Source of the DNA: Flavobacterium panici
Lineage (GTDB): Bacteria > Bacteroidota > Bacteroidia > Flavobacteriales > Flavobacteriaceae
Assembly: GCF_903819335.1 (NCBI RefSeq)
Contig: NZ_CAIJDE010000050.1
Span: forward strand, 1-64,000
Direction of reading: 5' to 3'
Length of the DNA: 64,000 nucleotides
Within the stretch, counting starts at the first letter, position 1. Each line of letters opens with the position of its first letter. Made by a program: the position numbers and the translations under genes. The notes below the pieces were generated by a model. It was not told the origin of the DNA and searched no databases. It saw only the letters and a list, made by a program, of their open reading frames with translations. This document shows, one piece after another, positions 32,996 through 43,174 of the stretch.

Positions 32996-34087
32996 CTAGA
33001 AAGAGTATGTTGTAGCAAGTAAGGCGAAGAATGATCCTCCTGTTGGAACAGCATCGCTGTCTAAGAAAATATCTTCAGAAGCAGCATCGTATCTTAACTC
33101 AGGAATTATTGTTAGTTTTCCAACTTTATAGTTTAATGAAACTGTGTTTGCAAATACATTAGATCCAGTTAATGTTCCTAAACTTGGAGCAGCATCTTTT
33201 GCATCAAAATATTCAACTCTGTATGCTAAAAGCAAAGACGGACTGAATGAATAATTTGCATATCCCACTAATGAGAACCACTCTCCATCTAAAGTACTAT
33301 CGAAATCATGTTTCGTTTTAGCGTAAGTTGCATTAAATCCAAGTCCGAAACTGTCGCTTATTGTTTTAGAAGCAGTCAAATCGAACTGAGTTTTATTTTC
33401 GTTTGATACTGGTATTGTACTTCCAGGAATTGGATTTGTACTTCCTGATGTAAAGTTTAAATAAGCACTTCCTGTATCACCCACAAAACCTACTTGTCCG
33501 ATATACGTTTTTTGTGTAGAACCAGCATCCATTGCCGATTTAAAATCTGTTGGGTTAGTTATACCAAACATAGCAGTGAATTTACCAGCTGTATATTGTG
33601 CTTTAACCCCAGTATTAAAGAATGGCCCATAAGAGAAAGCATAAGACATACTGTAGTTTTTATTGTCTACGGCATCTAATACTTCATAACCTATGTGTGT
33701 ACCAAAACTACCGGCAACAACTTTAAATTCTTCTGTAATTTGGTAAGTGAAATATAATTGTTTAATTAAAAATTTAGCGTTTATATCTTTATCTGTTGTT
33801 TCATTGTATGAGAATTCTCCTGCTCTTTTTCCGAAACCTAAGTCTACAAAAACAGAAGCTTTTCCGAAAGTATGACTTGCTTCAATCGAAGCCATTCCTA
33901 ATTCAAACGAATCCTGAGAGTTGGTAAAGCTCGTTAATCCGTTCATTTGTTTAGAAAAATCATATTTATAGTAAGCGTCCGCAGACCCTCCCCATGTAGT
34001 TGCTGGTGAAGTTGCTTTTTCATCCTCTTGTGCAAAAGCAAAAGAACTCGTTAAAGTGGCAGCTAAAATGTAAAATACTTTTTTCAT
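32996..34087 (-). CDS. Outer membrane beta-barrel porin
   Basis: A 363-residue protein with a signal peptide ending at FAFAQ (residue 20). The mature part is made of alternating beta-strands (SVFVDLGFGKRAG, KQLYFTYQITEEFKVVAGSF) and ends in LLATTYSF, with the aromatic final residue needed for barrel insertion. It resembles the putative beta-barrel porin-2 group of Bacteroidota. It should form a pore in the outer membrane; substrate is unknown. It precedes the mannan locus by about 0.6 kb, is separated from it by a terminator, and is probably independent. Confidence 0.8.
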   Translation of the reverse strand: MKKVFYILAATLTSSFAFAQEDEKATSPATTWGGSADAYYKYDFSKQMNGLTSFTNSQDSFELGMASIEASHTFGKASVFVDLGFGKRAGEFSYNETTDKDINAKFLIKQLYFTYQITEEFKVVAGSFGTHIGYEVLDAVDNKNYSMSYAFSYGPFFNTGVKAQYTAGKFTAMFGITNPTDFKSAMDAGSTQKTYIGQVGFVGDTGSAYLNFTSGSTNPIPGSTIPVSNENKTQFDLTASKTISDSFGLGFNATYAKTKHDFDSTLDGEWFSLVGYANYSFSPSLLLAYRVEYFDAKDAAPSLGTLTGSNVFANTVSLNYKVGKLTIIPELRYDAASEDIFLDSDAVPTGGSFFALLATTYSF

Positions 34088-34624
34088 GTGTTAATTGGTT
34101 TTTAGTTATTAATTTGATTTTGGTTAGTTAATCGTTTATATATCTATTTAATAGTATAAGTCATTTTTTAAAACCTTGAATCTCCCCCTAAAACCTCTTC
34201 ATTTTCATTAGCGAATTTATTAACTTTTGTATGAGTAGAATAATTGGAAAGTACTTTTTTGGCTTTTATAGCGAAGAATTATGGATTACAAAAATTAAAC
34301 TGCCAATAATCGTTATTTGACATTTATAGCGTTTTGTTTTTGAAAATTCAACAACACATTTTTCATGTTTTAAACCAAAAAACAAGGGTTAAACTAAATT
34401 AATATACTAAAAAAAGACTTAAAATCATCTTAAAAATACTTTTAAAAAGTATTACCCCATATTTTTTTAGGGGTACATTTAAAAATAAAACATAAAACTA
34501 AAAATAAAGATATTAATCTTCCAAAAACCAACAACATCAAAGCTTAATGAAAAATTCCTACAAAAATAAATCACTAAAAACAACTATTGAAGATGTAATT
34601 CAAGACTCAAAAAATGGTTCATAA
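34088..34624. other. AT-rich gap with no gene seen
   Basis: About 540 bases between two minus-strand genes. I see only short open frames (the longest convincing ATG frame near 34231 encodes 29 residues) and no repeat or RNA structure I can support. It must hold the promoter of the porin gene, but no TAnnTTTG match is seen on the minus strand near 34088. Confidence 0.5.
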
Positions 34625-34658
34625 AACAAAAAAAGCCTGTTCAAATTTGAACAGGCTT
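34625..34658 (-). terminator. Terminator of the GH5/GH27 genes
   Basis: Perfect stem AGCCTGTTCAAA / TTTGAACAGGCT; on the minus strand it is followed by a T-rich tract. It lies 24 bases after the GH5 stop and marks the left edge of the mannan locus. Confidence 0.9.
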
Positions 34659-34681
34659 CCTTATTATATAAAAGAGTTTTT

Positions 34682-35647
34682 TTATTCTTGCGTATTATAT
34701 TTTCTTAAAAATTCACGAACCTTAATTCCGGATTCTTTTAAATCTTCATCTTTCCACTTTCCATCAGATTTTGCCGTTTTTTGTAAAATGGAACAAGTTT
34801 CATCTTTATCTGAAACTGACCATGTAATCCAGCTTAACTTTTTTGATTCCATCCAGTCAATATATTCCTGCCATGCTCTTAGATTTAAAGGTCCGTCGCC
34901 AGAAGCTTCCATCCCGGCAGATTCAGAGATAAAAATAGGAATACCTCTTTTTAATGCCTGATCTGTACGGTCTCTTAATTCTTTCCCGTGCGTTGCGGCA
35001 TAAAAGTGCATGGTATACATTATATTATTGTATCCTAAAATTGGATCTTCTGCCGGAAGGTCAACATCCTGATCCCAATGCGGTGATCCTACTAATATAA
35101 TATTGTTGGGGTCATTTTCTCTAATCACGCTTATTACTTCTTCGGCGTAGGTTTTTACTTCCCACCAGGTTTCATAATCGGGTTCGTTAAATATCTCATA
35201 TATTATATTAGGATACTTGGAGTACTTTTGAGACATTTCTGCAAAAAATGCTTTTGCTTGTTTTAAATTAACATTATGACTGTGCCAATCGATAATTACA
35301 TAGATATCAGATTTTATGGCACCATTAATTACGGCTTCTATTTTTTCTTTTGAAAACTGAGGATCATTAGTATAAGAGTAATCTCCAAGTTCGATTCCCA
35401 TTGCGGCACGTACAACATTGCAATTGAAATCTTTTTTTAGCCAGCTTACAGCTTTTTCGTTATAAAATCTCGGCCACATACTATGCCACCCGAAACTTAA
35501 TCCTCGCAAAACAATGGGTTCATTGTTTTTATCTACTAATTGAGTTCCCTGAAGACTTAATTGACCATGTTTTTTCACAAATTGTGCTTGTGCTAAGCAG
35601 CATACTAATAAGAATAAAATCGTAGTTAATTTTTTAAACCTCATCAT
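34682..35647 (-). CDS. Glycoside hydrolase family 5 endo-glycanase
   Basis: A secreted 321-residue (beta/alpha)8 enzyme. A signal peptide ends at LAQAQ (about residue 21 from the chosen start). The acid/base glutamate is in IIYEIFNEPDY and the nucleophile in GIPIFISESAG; DWHSHN and YTMHFYAATH are further subsite words. These fit GH5 endo-beta-1,4-glucanases, consistent with cutting glucosyl-mannose bonds in glucomannan. The frame is open into the upstream gene, but ATG at 35647 (or 35644) begins the signal peptide and lies 11 bases after the GH27 stop. Last gene of the SusC transcript, before a strong terminator. Confidence 0.88.
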   Translation of the reverse strand: MMRFKKLTTILFLLVCCLAQAQFVKKHGQLSLQGTQLVDKNNEPIVLRGLSFGWHSMWPRFYNEKAVSWLKKDFNCNVVRAAMGIELGDYSYTNDPQFSKEKIEAVINGAIKSDIYVIIDWHSHNVNLKQAKAFFAEMSQKYSKYPNIIYEIFNEPDYETWWEVKTYAEEVISVIRENDPNNIILVGSPHWDQDVDLPAEDPILGYNNIMYTMHFYAATHGKELRDRTDQALKRGIPIFISESAGMEASGDGPLNLRAWQEYIDWMESKKLSWITWSVSDKDETCSILQKTAKSDGKWKDEDLKESGIKVREFLRKYNTQE

Positions 35648-35658
35648 AAATTTAAATT

Positions 35659-36891
35659 TTAAAGAGACAATTTTAATGTTATGCAATCATGTGAAGCTAA
35701 TTCTGCTGTAAAATTCTTTTTCGTATTTCCTGAATCTTTATTTGTCCAAAGATTCTTTAATTTGAATGTAGTTTTATTAAAATCAGCTTCATAGCCGAAA
35801 TCTACATCTTTTATTGCATTCTTTTTCCAATCGAAATTAATTTTTTTAGAAACCTCACTTCTGTTTAAAAAAGTGACGGCCCAATTTCCGTCTGATAGAG
35901 GTTTAACCCAAACTTCTAAACCATCTTCTGCTGAATGTTTGAAACCCTGAATTCCTAATTTATCCTGATTTACGGCGATTAATTCTTTATTGGTTAAAAT
36001 CGCCAGCGTTTCTTTAGACATTTTTCTATAATCGTTTCCTGTAAATAATGGCGACGAAAGCATACACCACATAGCAAAATGCGATTTATCTTCGGTATCG
36101 TTCATTTCGTTTCCAACTTCCATCATATCAAAATCATTCCAATGATCAGGGCCGGAATATTTACGAATGTCTTTTCGCATTTCGGCGATTTTCATAAATC
36201 CCCAAGACGACCAATTTTCAGGATGTTTGAATTCGCAGTCAAAACAAGGATAAATATCTCCCGAAATTCTCCAAAGATTTCCAACAGGTTTTCCCCAGTC
36301 CCACGGCTGATTATCGCCCCATTCGCAAAGACTGAAAACAATTGGTCTTCCAGCCGTTTTTAATGCATTACTCATGGTTGTATACGCTTCTGGCGCAGTT
36401 ATTCCTTTAGTGTTACACCAATCGTATTTTAAAAAGTCGATTCCTAATTTAGCATAAAAACGGGCATCCTGATATTCGTAACCACGAGTTCCCGGATATC
36501 CGGCGCAGGTTTGCGTTCCGGCACAATTATATAAGCCAAATTTTAAGCCTTTGCTGTGTACATAATCAATCAGCGCTTTCATTCCGCTTGGAAATTTAAC
36601 GGGATCTGGAACTAAATCTCCATTTGCATCACGTTCTCTCGTCATCCAGCCGTCATCTAATACAATATAATTGTAACCTGCCGCTGCCAATCCGGATGAA
36701 ACCATTATATCCGCTGTTTCTTTTACTAATTTTTCGTCAATGTTTGTTGCAAATGTATTCCACGAATTCCAGCCCATTGGCGGTGTCATGGCTAAACCTT
36801 CAAATTTTCCTGCTGCTTGTGTATGTGTATTTCCCTGGCTGAAGCCAAAAAAAGAAACACATAAAGCTAATCCTAAAATAATTTTCTTCAT
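35659..36891 (-). CDS. GH27 alpha-galactosidase
   Basis: A secreted 410-residue enzyme that removes alpha-1,6-galactose side groups from galactomannan. A signal peptide ends near residue 19 (FFGFSQ). The GH27 core opens with LAMTPPMGWNSWNTF; the nucleophile aspartate is in LKYDWCNTKG (about residue 156) and the acid/base aspartate in SGPDHWNDFDMMEVGN region. LYNCAGTQTCAGYPGTRGYE is the family subsite segment. A C-terminal beta-sandwich follows. Removing galactose makes the mannan backbone available to the GH26 and GH5 enzymes. It is separated from the preceding gene by a hairpin. Confidence 0.92.
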   Translation of the reverse strand: MKKIILGLALCVSFFGFSQGNTHTQAAGKFEGLAMTPPMGWNSWNTFATNIDEKLVKETADIMVSSGLAAAGYNYIVLDDGWMTRERDANGDLVPDPVKFPSGMKALIDYVHSKGLKFGLYNCAGTQTCAGYPGTRGYEYQDARFYAKLGIDFLKYDWCNTKGITAPEAYTTMSNALKTAGRPIVFSLCEWGDNQPWDWGKPVGNLWRISGDIYPCFDCEFKHPENWSSWGFMKIAEMRKDIRKYSGPDHWNDFDMMEVGNEMNDTEDKSHFAMWCMLSSPLFTGNDYRKMSKETLAILTNKELIAVNQDKLGIQGFKHSAEDGLEVWVKPLSDGNWAVTFLNRSEVSKKINFDWKKNAIKDVDFGYEADFNKTTFKLKNLWTNKDSGNTKKNFTAELASHDCITLKLSL

Positions 36892-36916
36892 TTTATAAAA
36901 TTTAAAAAGACATTAT

Positions 36917-36954
36917 AAAAAGATATTCCCTAACTTTTCAATTAGGGAATATCT
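36917..36954 (-). terminator. Internal hairpin/terminator between glycan-binding gene and GH27
   Basis: A perfect 13-bp stem (AGATATTCCCTAA / TTAGGGAATATCT). On the minus strand it is followed by TTTTTAT, so it can terminate or attenuate read-through, giving more SusC/SusD than enzyme. Confidence 0.7.
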
Positions 36955-36980
36955 TAAACTAACTCAACTCGGTAATTTAT

Positions 36981-38039
36981 TTATTTTAATACGAATCCTA
37001 TATCATCAAATAATACCGTATTACCGCCGTCATTATTTGATTCCTGGAAGGTAAGCATAGTAAGACTTGTAGGGTTTCCTAAATCGCTAAAAGGAATTTC
37101 AAGATAAACCCATGTACTTGTAACAGGTAAAACATAATTTACACCGCCATTTACACTAAAATTAACGCGTCCGGTTTTTGTTCCTTTTATAGCAATACGT
37201 AATGCTTTATATGGAGTTAAATCGACATTGAAGCCCCAGTTTCCTCCATCCCATTGACCAAATTCCCACTGCCATGATTTTTCGCCTTGATAAGAATCTT
37301 TGTCATAAGCAAAATTAACACCTTTGCCTGCCCATGGGCCTCCCCATTGCATACCATATAATATATCATCATACAAGGCTGTTCCTATCGCTTCTTTTGA
37401 TACGGCTGCTCCGGATATATTGGCAACAGAAAGATATCTGTGATTTGCATTTGCCGGGATTTTTACCACTATCTGCTCTAAAGTTGAAGATACTACGGTA
37501 ACAGGAACTGCAGGCTGTGTTGCTGTTTCTGCCAAAGTAACTACAGGATTTAAGAAATATTTACCTTTTATTATTACCTGATCACCCTCTGCACAATTGA
37601 TAGAATTAAAACCACTAAATGTAGGTACCGGAGGCGCAACTGTCAAATTATAAACAACAGTTCCTCTATCTGTAACAACCTTTAACTGATTTGAAGCATT
37701 TGCATAAGGCGTATCTTCATCAACCAATACAATGATATCTGTATCTGTTACAAATGTTGGTCTGAAATAAGTATCGAAGTCATTAAAGTATACTTTTTTT
37801 GTGGTAAGCAATCCTTTTCCGTGAATTACATAATAGTTTTTTGGATCTACTAATGTTACCGGAGTTAAAGGTTTAAGGGTTCCATCTGCATTATAACCAG
37901 AAGGCATAACAGATTCTATTACAGGTGCACCAGTAGAAGCCTCAGCACTGCTGTCATCACTTGAGCATGAAGTAAAAAGCATTAAAGATAACATCCATGC
38001 CATGCATGCTGCTAACGAAACAATTTTTATATTTTTCAT
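36981..38039 (-). CDS. Glycan-binding surface lipoprotein with TIG-like domains
   Basis: A 352-residue outer-surface lipoprotein (signal MKNIKIVSLAACMAWMLSLM..., cysteine in TSCSSDDSS near 25). Two IPT/TIG-like beta-sandwich segments (about 40-125 and 130-215, with NYYVIHGKGLLTTKKVYFND and QVIIKGKYFLNP) are followed by a carbohydrate-binding beta-sandwich (about 225-350, LYDDILYGMQWGGPWAG and QEWGQW-like tryptophans). This is the place of SusE/SusF-type proteins. It most likely binds mannan chains and presents them to SusD/SusC. It follows susD by 17 bases. Confidence 0.82.
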   Translation of the reverse strand: MKNIKIVSLAACMAWMLSLMLFTSCSSDDSSAEASTGAPVIESVMPSGYNADGTLKPLTPVTLVDPKNYYVIHGKGLLTTKKVYFNDFDTYFRPTFVTDTDIIVLVDEDTPYANASNQLKVVTDRGTVVYNLTVAPPVPTFSGFNSINCAEGDQVIIKGKYFLNPVVTLAETATQPAVPVTVVSSTLEQIVVKIPANANHRYLSVANISGAAVSKEAIGTALYDDILYGMQWGGPWAGKGVNFAYDKDSYQGEKSWQWEFGQWDGGNWGFNVDLTPYKALRIAIKGTKTGRVNFSVNGGVNYVLPVTSTWVYLEIPFSDLGNPTSLTMLTFQESNNDGGNTVLFDDIGFVLK

Positions 38040-38056
38040 ATTTTTATTTTTAAAAA

Positions 38057-39655
38057 TTATTTAAAAGTATACGGTGCTACTTCTGTTAATTTTGGATTTT
38101 TAATTAAATCATCTGCCGGATAAGGCAGTAAAAGATTTGTTGCCGAAATTGTAATGTGTTTTGGCGTTTCTTTATCTCCTCTGTTTTGAGCTTCTAAAAT
38201 TGCTTTTGCTTTTGCAAATGGCAAACGTCCTAAATCAAAATAATAATCTCCTTCGCAAGCTAATTCTGCACGTCTTTCTTTAAAAATATCATCAAATGAA
38301 ATTGAAGCTTTTATTGGCAGACCCGCTCTTTTACGAACTGCATTAAATGATTTTAAAGCTGCAGGATCAGAAGTGCTTCCGGTTTGCGAACCTAAAATAG
38401 CCTCGGCATGAATCAATAATAATTCAGCATAACGCATCATATAACTATTCATACTGCTTTCTCCGTTAAATGGTGCGTTGAATGGTCCTGTTATTGGTAA
38501 ATTTTCTTTTCCGATTACATATTTTTTCAAACCAGCTCCAGAATTCTGAGCTTCGTTTTCTTCTTCAAAAGTATATCCTAAAAGTTTTGGAGAATCTACT
38601 GCAAGTGTTTGTGCATATGTTAAGTTTGGATAATAATCTCCAGGAAGCATGAATGTTTCTGCCCTTCTTTTATCGCCCGGCTCATAAACATTATGAATTA
38701 AATCCTGAGACGGTGCAATTTGTCCTGAATAAGAAGTTTCTACCAATCTGTTCTCTGGAGCAAATAATGTGTTAGAAAAGTTTCCTTCAAAGTACGTTCC
38801 TGCACCTGTCCATTGCCATGAAAAAATAGACTCTTCATTATTATTATTTTTTTGAAGCCATAAGTCAGCAAAAGATTTAGTTGGAAGTTCATCTCCCCCT
38901 AATAATTTAAATTCTCCGCTGTTAATTACTTCCTGAGCCATGGCTCTTGCTAATTCATATTTCTTTTGATACAAATATACTTTTGCCAATAGCGCTTTTG
39001 CAGATCCACTTGAAACGTGTGCATTTGAAGCATAGTCAGATCCTCTGTTTTTAGATCTTAAGTTAGCAATTGCAAATTTCAAATCGTTCTCTATAAAAGT
39101 GTAAACGTCTGCTACAGGATTACTTGGAATCACAAAATTCTTAGAATAATCGGCATTGTTTTCAATAATAGGCACATTCCCCCATAATCTTACCAAAAAG
39201 AAATATGAAAAAGCTCTGATAAAGTGCATTTCACCTAAAGCATTGTTTAACGCTTCACTGCTTACATCCGGCCCAACACTTTGAGGCAGTAAACCTATAT
39301 AAGTGTTACAATTTGCAACAGCTCCAAAACAAGATCTCCATGAATCACCAATAAAAGATTGTGAATTCGTAAAACTCAAGTCTGTAAATTTACCAAACTC
39401 ATTATAAGGCCCCGCATACATATTACCAGATATAACATCTGTAATACCATAAAAGCCTTCCTTGTTCATATTAAACCAAACAATTCCGTAAAGTCCATTA
39501 CTTGCATTGTCCAGTTTTACATCAGAATCGTAATAGTTTCCTATTGTTGGTACTCCTTCTGCAGGCACATCTAAAAAGTCCTGAGAGCAAGAAGAAGATA
39601 TTAACATCAGTAGTGTCAAAGCTACGGCACCACCTCTTTTTATTATATTTTTCAT
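38057..39655 (-). CDS. SusD/RagB-type glycan-binding lipoprotein
   Basis: A 532-residue outer membrane lipoprotein (cysteine in SSSCSQDFLDVP near residue 23). The opening DFLDVPAEG, the helical TPR-like repeats (ALLAKVYLYQKKYELARAMA), the late MNSYMMRYAELLLIHAEA with NAVRKRAGL, and the closing FDDIFKERRAELACEG are standard SusD words. It acts as a lid on the SusC barrel and binds the polysaccharide. It follows susC by 12 bases and is translated together with it. Confidence 0.95.
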   Translation of the reverse strand: MKNIIKRGGAVALTLLMLISSSCSQDFLDVPAEGVPTIGNYYDSDVKLDNASNGLYGIVWFNMNKEGFYGITDVISGNMYAGPYNEFGKFTDLSFTNSQSFIGDSWRSCFGAVANCNTYIGLLPQSVGPDVSSEALNNALGEMHFIRAFSYFFLVRLWGNVPIIENNADYSKNFVIPSNPVADVYTFIENDLKFAIANLRSKNRGSDYASNAHVSSGSAKALLAKVYLYQKKYELARAMAQEVINSGEFKLLGGDELPTKSFADLWLQKNNNNEESIFSWQWTGAGTYFEGNFSNTLFAPENRLVETSYSGQIAPSQDLIHNVYEPGDKRRAETFMLPGDYYPNLTYAQTLAVDSPKLLGYTFEEENEAQNSGAGLKKYVIGKENLPITGPFNAPFNGESSMNSYMMRYAELLLIHAEAILGSQTGSTSDPAALKSFNAVRKRAGLPIKASISFDDIFKERRAELACEGDYYFDLGRLPFAKAKAILEAQNRGDKETPKHITISATNLLLPYPADDLIKNPKLTEVAPYTFK

Positions 39656-39667
39656 ATTAATTTCGTA

Positions 39668-42600
39668 TTAAAATTCAACATTAAAACCAAAAGATATTTG
39701 TCTAGGCACAGGATAACGACCATTATCAACACCAGATAATAATGCATCCTGATTATAAGAACCAACTTCAGGATCGTATCCTTTATATTTGGTAAAAGTG
39801 TATAAGTTTTGTCCAGAAGCGTAAACTCTCAATCTTGTTAATTTTATTTTTGAGATTATGTCAGAAGGAAGTGAATACCCTAAAGTTACATTCTGAATTC
39901 TTAAGTAAGATCCATCTTCTATAATTCTTGACGAAACTGCATTGTTGATATCATTGTAAGCAGAAGGTCTAGGCAGTGAAGCATCTAAATTATCTGCAGA
40001 ATAAAAATCAGCAGCATCAGTTAAATAATTAGTTCCTAAATTACTATTCAAAGTACCAGACATACGAGTTAAATTCATCAGTTTGTTTCCGGCAGTTCCC
40101 TGAAGGAAAATAGACAAATCAACATTTTTGTATTTAAAGTTGTTTGTAAATCCGTAAGTGAATTTTGGATTTGGATTTCCAATCGTAACTAAATCTTTAG
40201 TGTCAATAATACCATCATTGTTTTGATCTTTATAAATAACATCTCCTTTTACAAAGTTTGGCAATAATGAATTTGTTCCGTTTTTCAGCACCACTCTTGT
40301 TCCACCTGCAGTTTCGTGACCATAAGTCAATAAATCTTCGTCTGTTCTGTAAATTCCTGTTGCTTGATAACCTATAAATGAACCTATTGGTAAACCTTCC
40401 TGAGTTCTTGATACCGTTACCGTATTATAAGCCAATGTTCCCATTGTTTTTACAATGTTTAAGCCCGCCATATTCGTAACTTCATTTTCATATTTTGTAA
40501 AGTTTGCACTTGCATTCCATGAAAAATTTGGTGTAAACTGCTGTGTATAATTAAGAGTAACCTCAATACCTCTGTTTTTCATACTTCCAAGGTTAAAAGA
40601 TGGAGGATTTACACCACCTTCATAATCACCACCTCCAGAAAGGAAGTTTGGCAAAGGAACCTGATACAAGAAATCTTTAGAAACTTTTTGATACACATCG
40701 ATCGTTGCAGAAAGTTTAGAGTCAAACATTGTAAAATCTAATCCTAAATTCGTCTGCTCCTGAGTTTCCCACTTCAAATCTTTATTAGCTGTATTTGATG
40801 GCAGGTAAGACGTTCCCATTGTACTATTAATTAAATGCAGGTTAGAATCGTATAGATTATTACCAATCTGGTTATTACCAGTTTGTCCCCAGCCCACTCT
40901 CAGCTTAATATTATCAACATACTTTCTTGTACTTTCCATAAAATCCTCATGAGAAAGTTTCCATGAACCGCTCGCAGAACTAAAAACACCCCATTTATTT
41001 CCTACGAAAAATTTAGAAGATCCATCTGTTCTAACTGCTCCGGTAACACTGTATTTATCACCAAAGTCATAAACAACCCTTCCTAAATAAGAAGCCAAAG
41101 TCTGAGTTCCTGAATAAACTCCACTTGTAACCGCTTTTGATAAATCAGAAGCCGCTAATGATTTATCATTATTATCTTTATAACCATAACCTGTTATTGT
41201 ATAACCTTCCCAGTGTGCTCTGTTTGACTCCTGAACCGCAAGAATCGTAAAATTATGTCTGCCAATAGTGTTTCTATACGTAAGCATGTTTTTTAAGTTC
41301 CATGAATTACCCGTAGATGGATTGTAGTATAAATTAGCAAAACTTTTTACCGCATTACCTAACGAATACATTGGATCAAATCTTTGACCTAAATTATCAT
41401 AGATATAACCACCTGCTTCAAAACGATAATCTAAACCTTTTACGATATCAACCTGAGTATAGAAATTTCCTGAGTAATTTTTTCTAACCAATGTATTTGA
41501 CCCTAATAAAGAAGTCGCAACCGGGTTAACAAATGATGTTGCTCCACCAGCAGGCGGGCCGGCAAAAGCTCCCGAAAGTTCTCTAACCGCAACATCTGGA
41601 GTTGCTAATAATGAAGTCGCCACAACTCCGTTAAACTGCCCGTTTAGCGTTAATTTTTCATCAGTAATTGCACCGCTTACGTTAACTCCAACTTTTATAA
41701 ATGAATTTACTTTAGCATCAATATTAGCTCTGAAATTGTATCTTTTAAATCCAGATTCAATAACAATACCTTCCTGATTTAAAACTCCTCCAGAAATATA
41801 ATAATTCACTCCTTCTTTACCACCCGAAAAAGAAAGCTGATTTGAACTCATAAGTCCTGTTTCATAAATAGCATCCTGCCAGTCAGTACCTTTTCCTAAA
41901 AGTTCTGGATGAGCAAATTCTGGTCTGTAAGAAGTTGGATCATAAACTGCAGATAAAGCATTTTGATGTGCCGCATATTGCTGCAAATTCATTGAATGAA
42001 GTTTCTTTGGCAGGTTACTTATTGTATAAGAATTCTCAAAAGATAATTTACCAGTACCTTTTTTACCCGATTTTGTAGTTACAATTACAACACCATTTGC
42101 ACCACGAGAACCGTAAATAGCAGTTGCCGAAGCATCTTTTAAAATATCAATAGATTCAATATCACTTGGATTAATTAGCGCTAAAGGGCTTTGTGTGATA
42201 TTACCATTATTAGAAAAGTTAGAATTTCCCTGAGCATTTCTTCCAGAAGTAGATGAGTTTCTTGCATCTCCCGAAATTGGCACACCATCAATTACATACA
42301 AAGGTTCGTTTGTTCCTGTTAAAGATGAAACACCTCTAATCCTCACCGAAACGTTACTTCCCGGCTCACCAGAGTTACTGTTTACAACAACCCCAGCCGC
42401 TTTACCCTGCATCATTTGATCAAACGAAGCAACTTTTAGGTTTTCAATATCTTTTGAACTAATACTGGAAATAGCACTGTTCACATCTTTTCTCTTTTGT
42501 GTACCGTAACCAATTACAACTACATCTTTTAAGTCCTCAGCACTTGATTTTAAAATTACATTGATTGTTTTTTTACCATCAACTGCAACTCTTTGCGTAT

Positions 42601-42865
42601 TAAATCCGATAAATGAATATACTAAAGTTCCATTTGCAGGAACATCAATAGAATATTTTCCGTCAAAATCAGTTGAAGTAGTTGTCTTTGATCCTGCTAT
42701 CGAAATATTGGCACCAGGAATCGATAAACCTTTTTCATCAGATACCGTTCCCGATACTTTAACCTGAGCAGCAATATAATTACTTGTCAGTAACAAAAAT
42801 AAAATCAGAGGAACCGCTCTGTGGTTAGCGTTCCAATGAATAAAGTTAGTCATTAGTTTTTTCAT
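39668..42865 (-). CDS. SusC/RagA-type TonB-linked outer membrane transporter
   Basis: A 1065-residue receptor importing mannan oligosaccharides through the outer membrane with TonB energy. The signal peptide ends near residue 33 (NYIAAQ). A carboxypeptidase-regulatory-like domain (about 35-115) is followed by the SusC plug segment (LKDVVVIGYGTQKRKDVNSA), the plug core with MMQGKAAGVVVNSNSGEPGS and SVRIRGVSSLTGTNEPLYVIDG, and the 22-strand barrel ending RQISFGFNVEF. It is first in the operon susC-susD-TIG protein-GH27-GH5. A -33/-7 promoter pair is visible upstream. Confidence 0.95.
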   Translation of the reverse strand: MKKLMTNFIHWNANHRAVPLILFLLLTSNYIAAQVKVSGTVSDEKGLSIPGANISIAGSKTTTSTDFDGKYSIDVPANGTLVYSFIGFNTQRVAVDGKKTINVILKSSAEDLKDVVVIGYGTQKRKDVNSAISSISSKDIENLKVASFDQMMQGKAAGVVVNSNSGEPGSNVSVRIRGVSSLTGTNEPLYVIDGVPISGDARNSSTSGRNAQGNSNFSNNGNITQSPLALINPSDIESIDILKDASATAIYGSRGANGVVIVTTKSGKKGTGKLSFENSYTISNLPKKLHSMNLQQYAAHQNALSAVYDPTSYRPEFAHPELLGKGTDWQDAIYETGLMSSNQLSFSGGKEGVNYYISGGVLNQEGIVIESGFKRYNFRANIDAKVNSFIKVGVNVSGAITDEKLTLNGQFNGVVATSLLATPDVAVRELSGAFAGPPAGGATSFVNPVATSLLGSNTLVRKNYSGNFYTQVDIVKGLDYRFEAGGYIYDNLGQRFDPMYSLGNAVKSFANLYYNPSTGNSWNLKNMLTYRNTIGRHNFTILAVQESNRAHWEGYTITGYGYKDNNDKSLAASDLSKAVTSGVYSGTQTLASYLGRVVYDFGDKYSVTGAVRTDGSSKFFVGNKWGVFSSASGSWKLSHEDFMESTRKYVDNIKLRVGWGQTGNNQIGNNLYDSNLHLINSTMGTSYLPSNTANKDLKWETQEQTNLGLDFTMFDSKLSATIDVYQKVSKDFLYQVPLPNFLSGGGDYEGGVNPPSFNLGSMKNRGIEVTLNYTQQFTPNFSWNASANFTKYENEVTNMAGLNIVKTMGTLAYNTVTVSRTQEGLPIGSFIGYQATGIYRTDEDLLTYGHETAGGTRVVLKNGTNSLLPNFVKGDVIYKDQNNDGIIDTKDLVTIGNPNPKFTYGFTNNFKYKNVDLSIFLQGTAGNKLMNLTRMSGTLNSNLGTNYLTDAADFYSADNLDASLPRPSAYNDINNAVSSRIIEDGSYLRIQNVTLGYSLPSDIISKIKLTRLRVYASGQNLYTFTKYKGYDPEVGSYNQDALLSGVDNGRYPVPRQISFGFNVEF

Positions 42866-42943
42866 AATAAGTGTTTGGTTAGTTTAAATTTGTTCAATTC
42901 ATAATTCAGCAGTAAGGGTATCTTTTACTTCGAAATTATTTAA

Positions 42944-42971
42944 CAAATCTATAACAGATGAGATTATCAAA
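42944..42971 (-). promoter_or_regulatory. Candidate promoter of the SusC operon
   Basis: On the minus strand TTTG (42968-42971), 16 bases, and TAGATTTG (42944-42951) resemble the flavobacterial consensus. The transcript would carry a leader of about 70 bases. The rest of the 309-base gap is AT-rich with no gene; it should also hold the AraC target, which I cannot identify. Confidence 0.4.
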
Positions 42972-43174
42972 TCGATAGTATTACATCATTTAATGATAAT
43001 ATTTTTACTATATCTCCTTAAAAAAACACATAATAAAATAAAACCATATAAATATTGAATTATTCGCAATGAAGCTACCCTTAACAACCATAAACTATAA
43101 AGAAAAGTTAACGAAATCGTAAAAATCAAACGTTTTCGTTAAAAATAATATTTATTTGTGCAAAAAAAGTATCA

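Noticed and set aside
34231..34320. Small open frame of 29 codons
   Set aside because: Short, AT-rich, with no recognisable content and no start signals.
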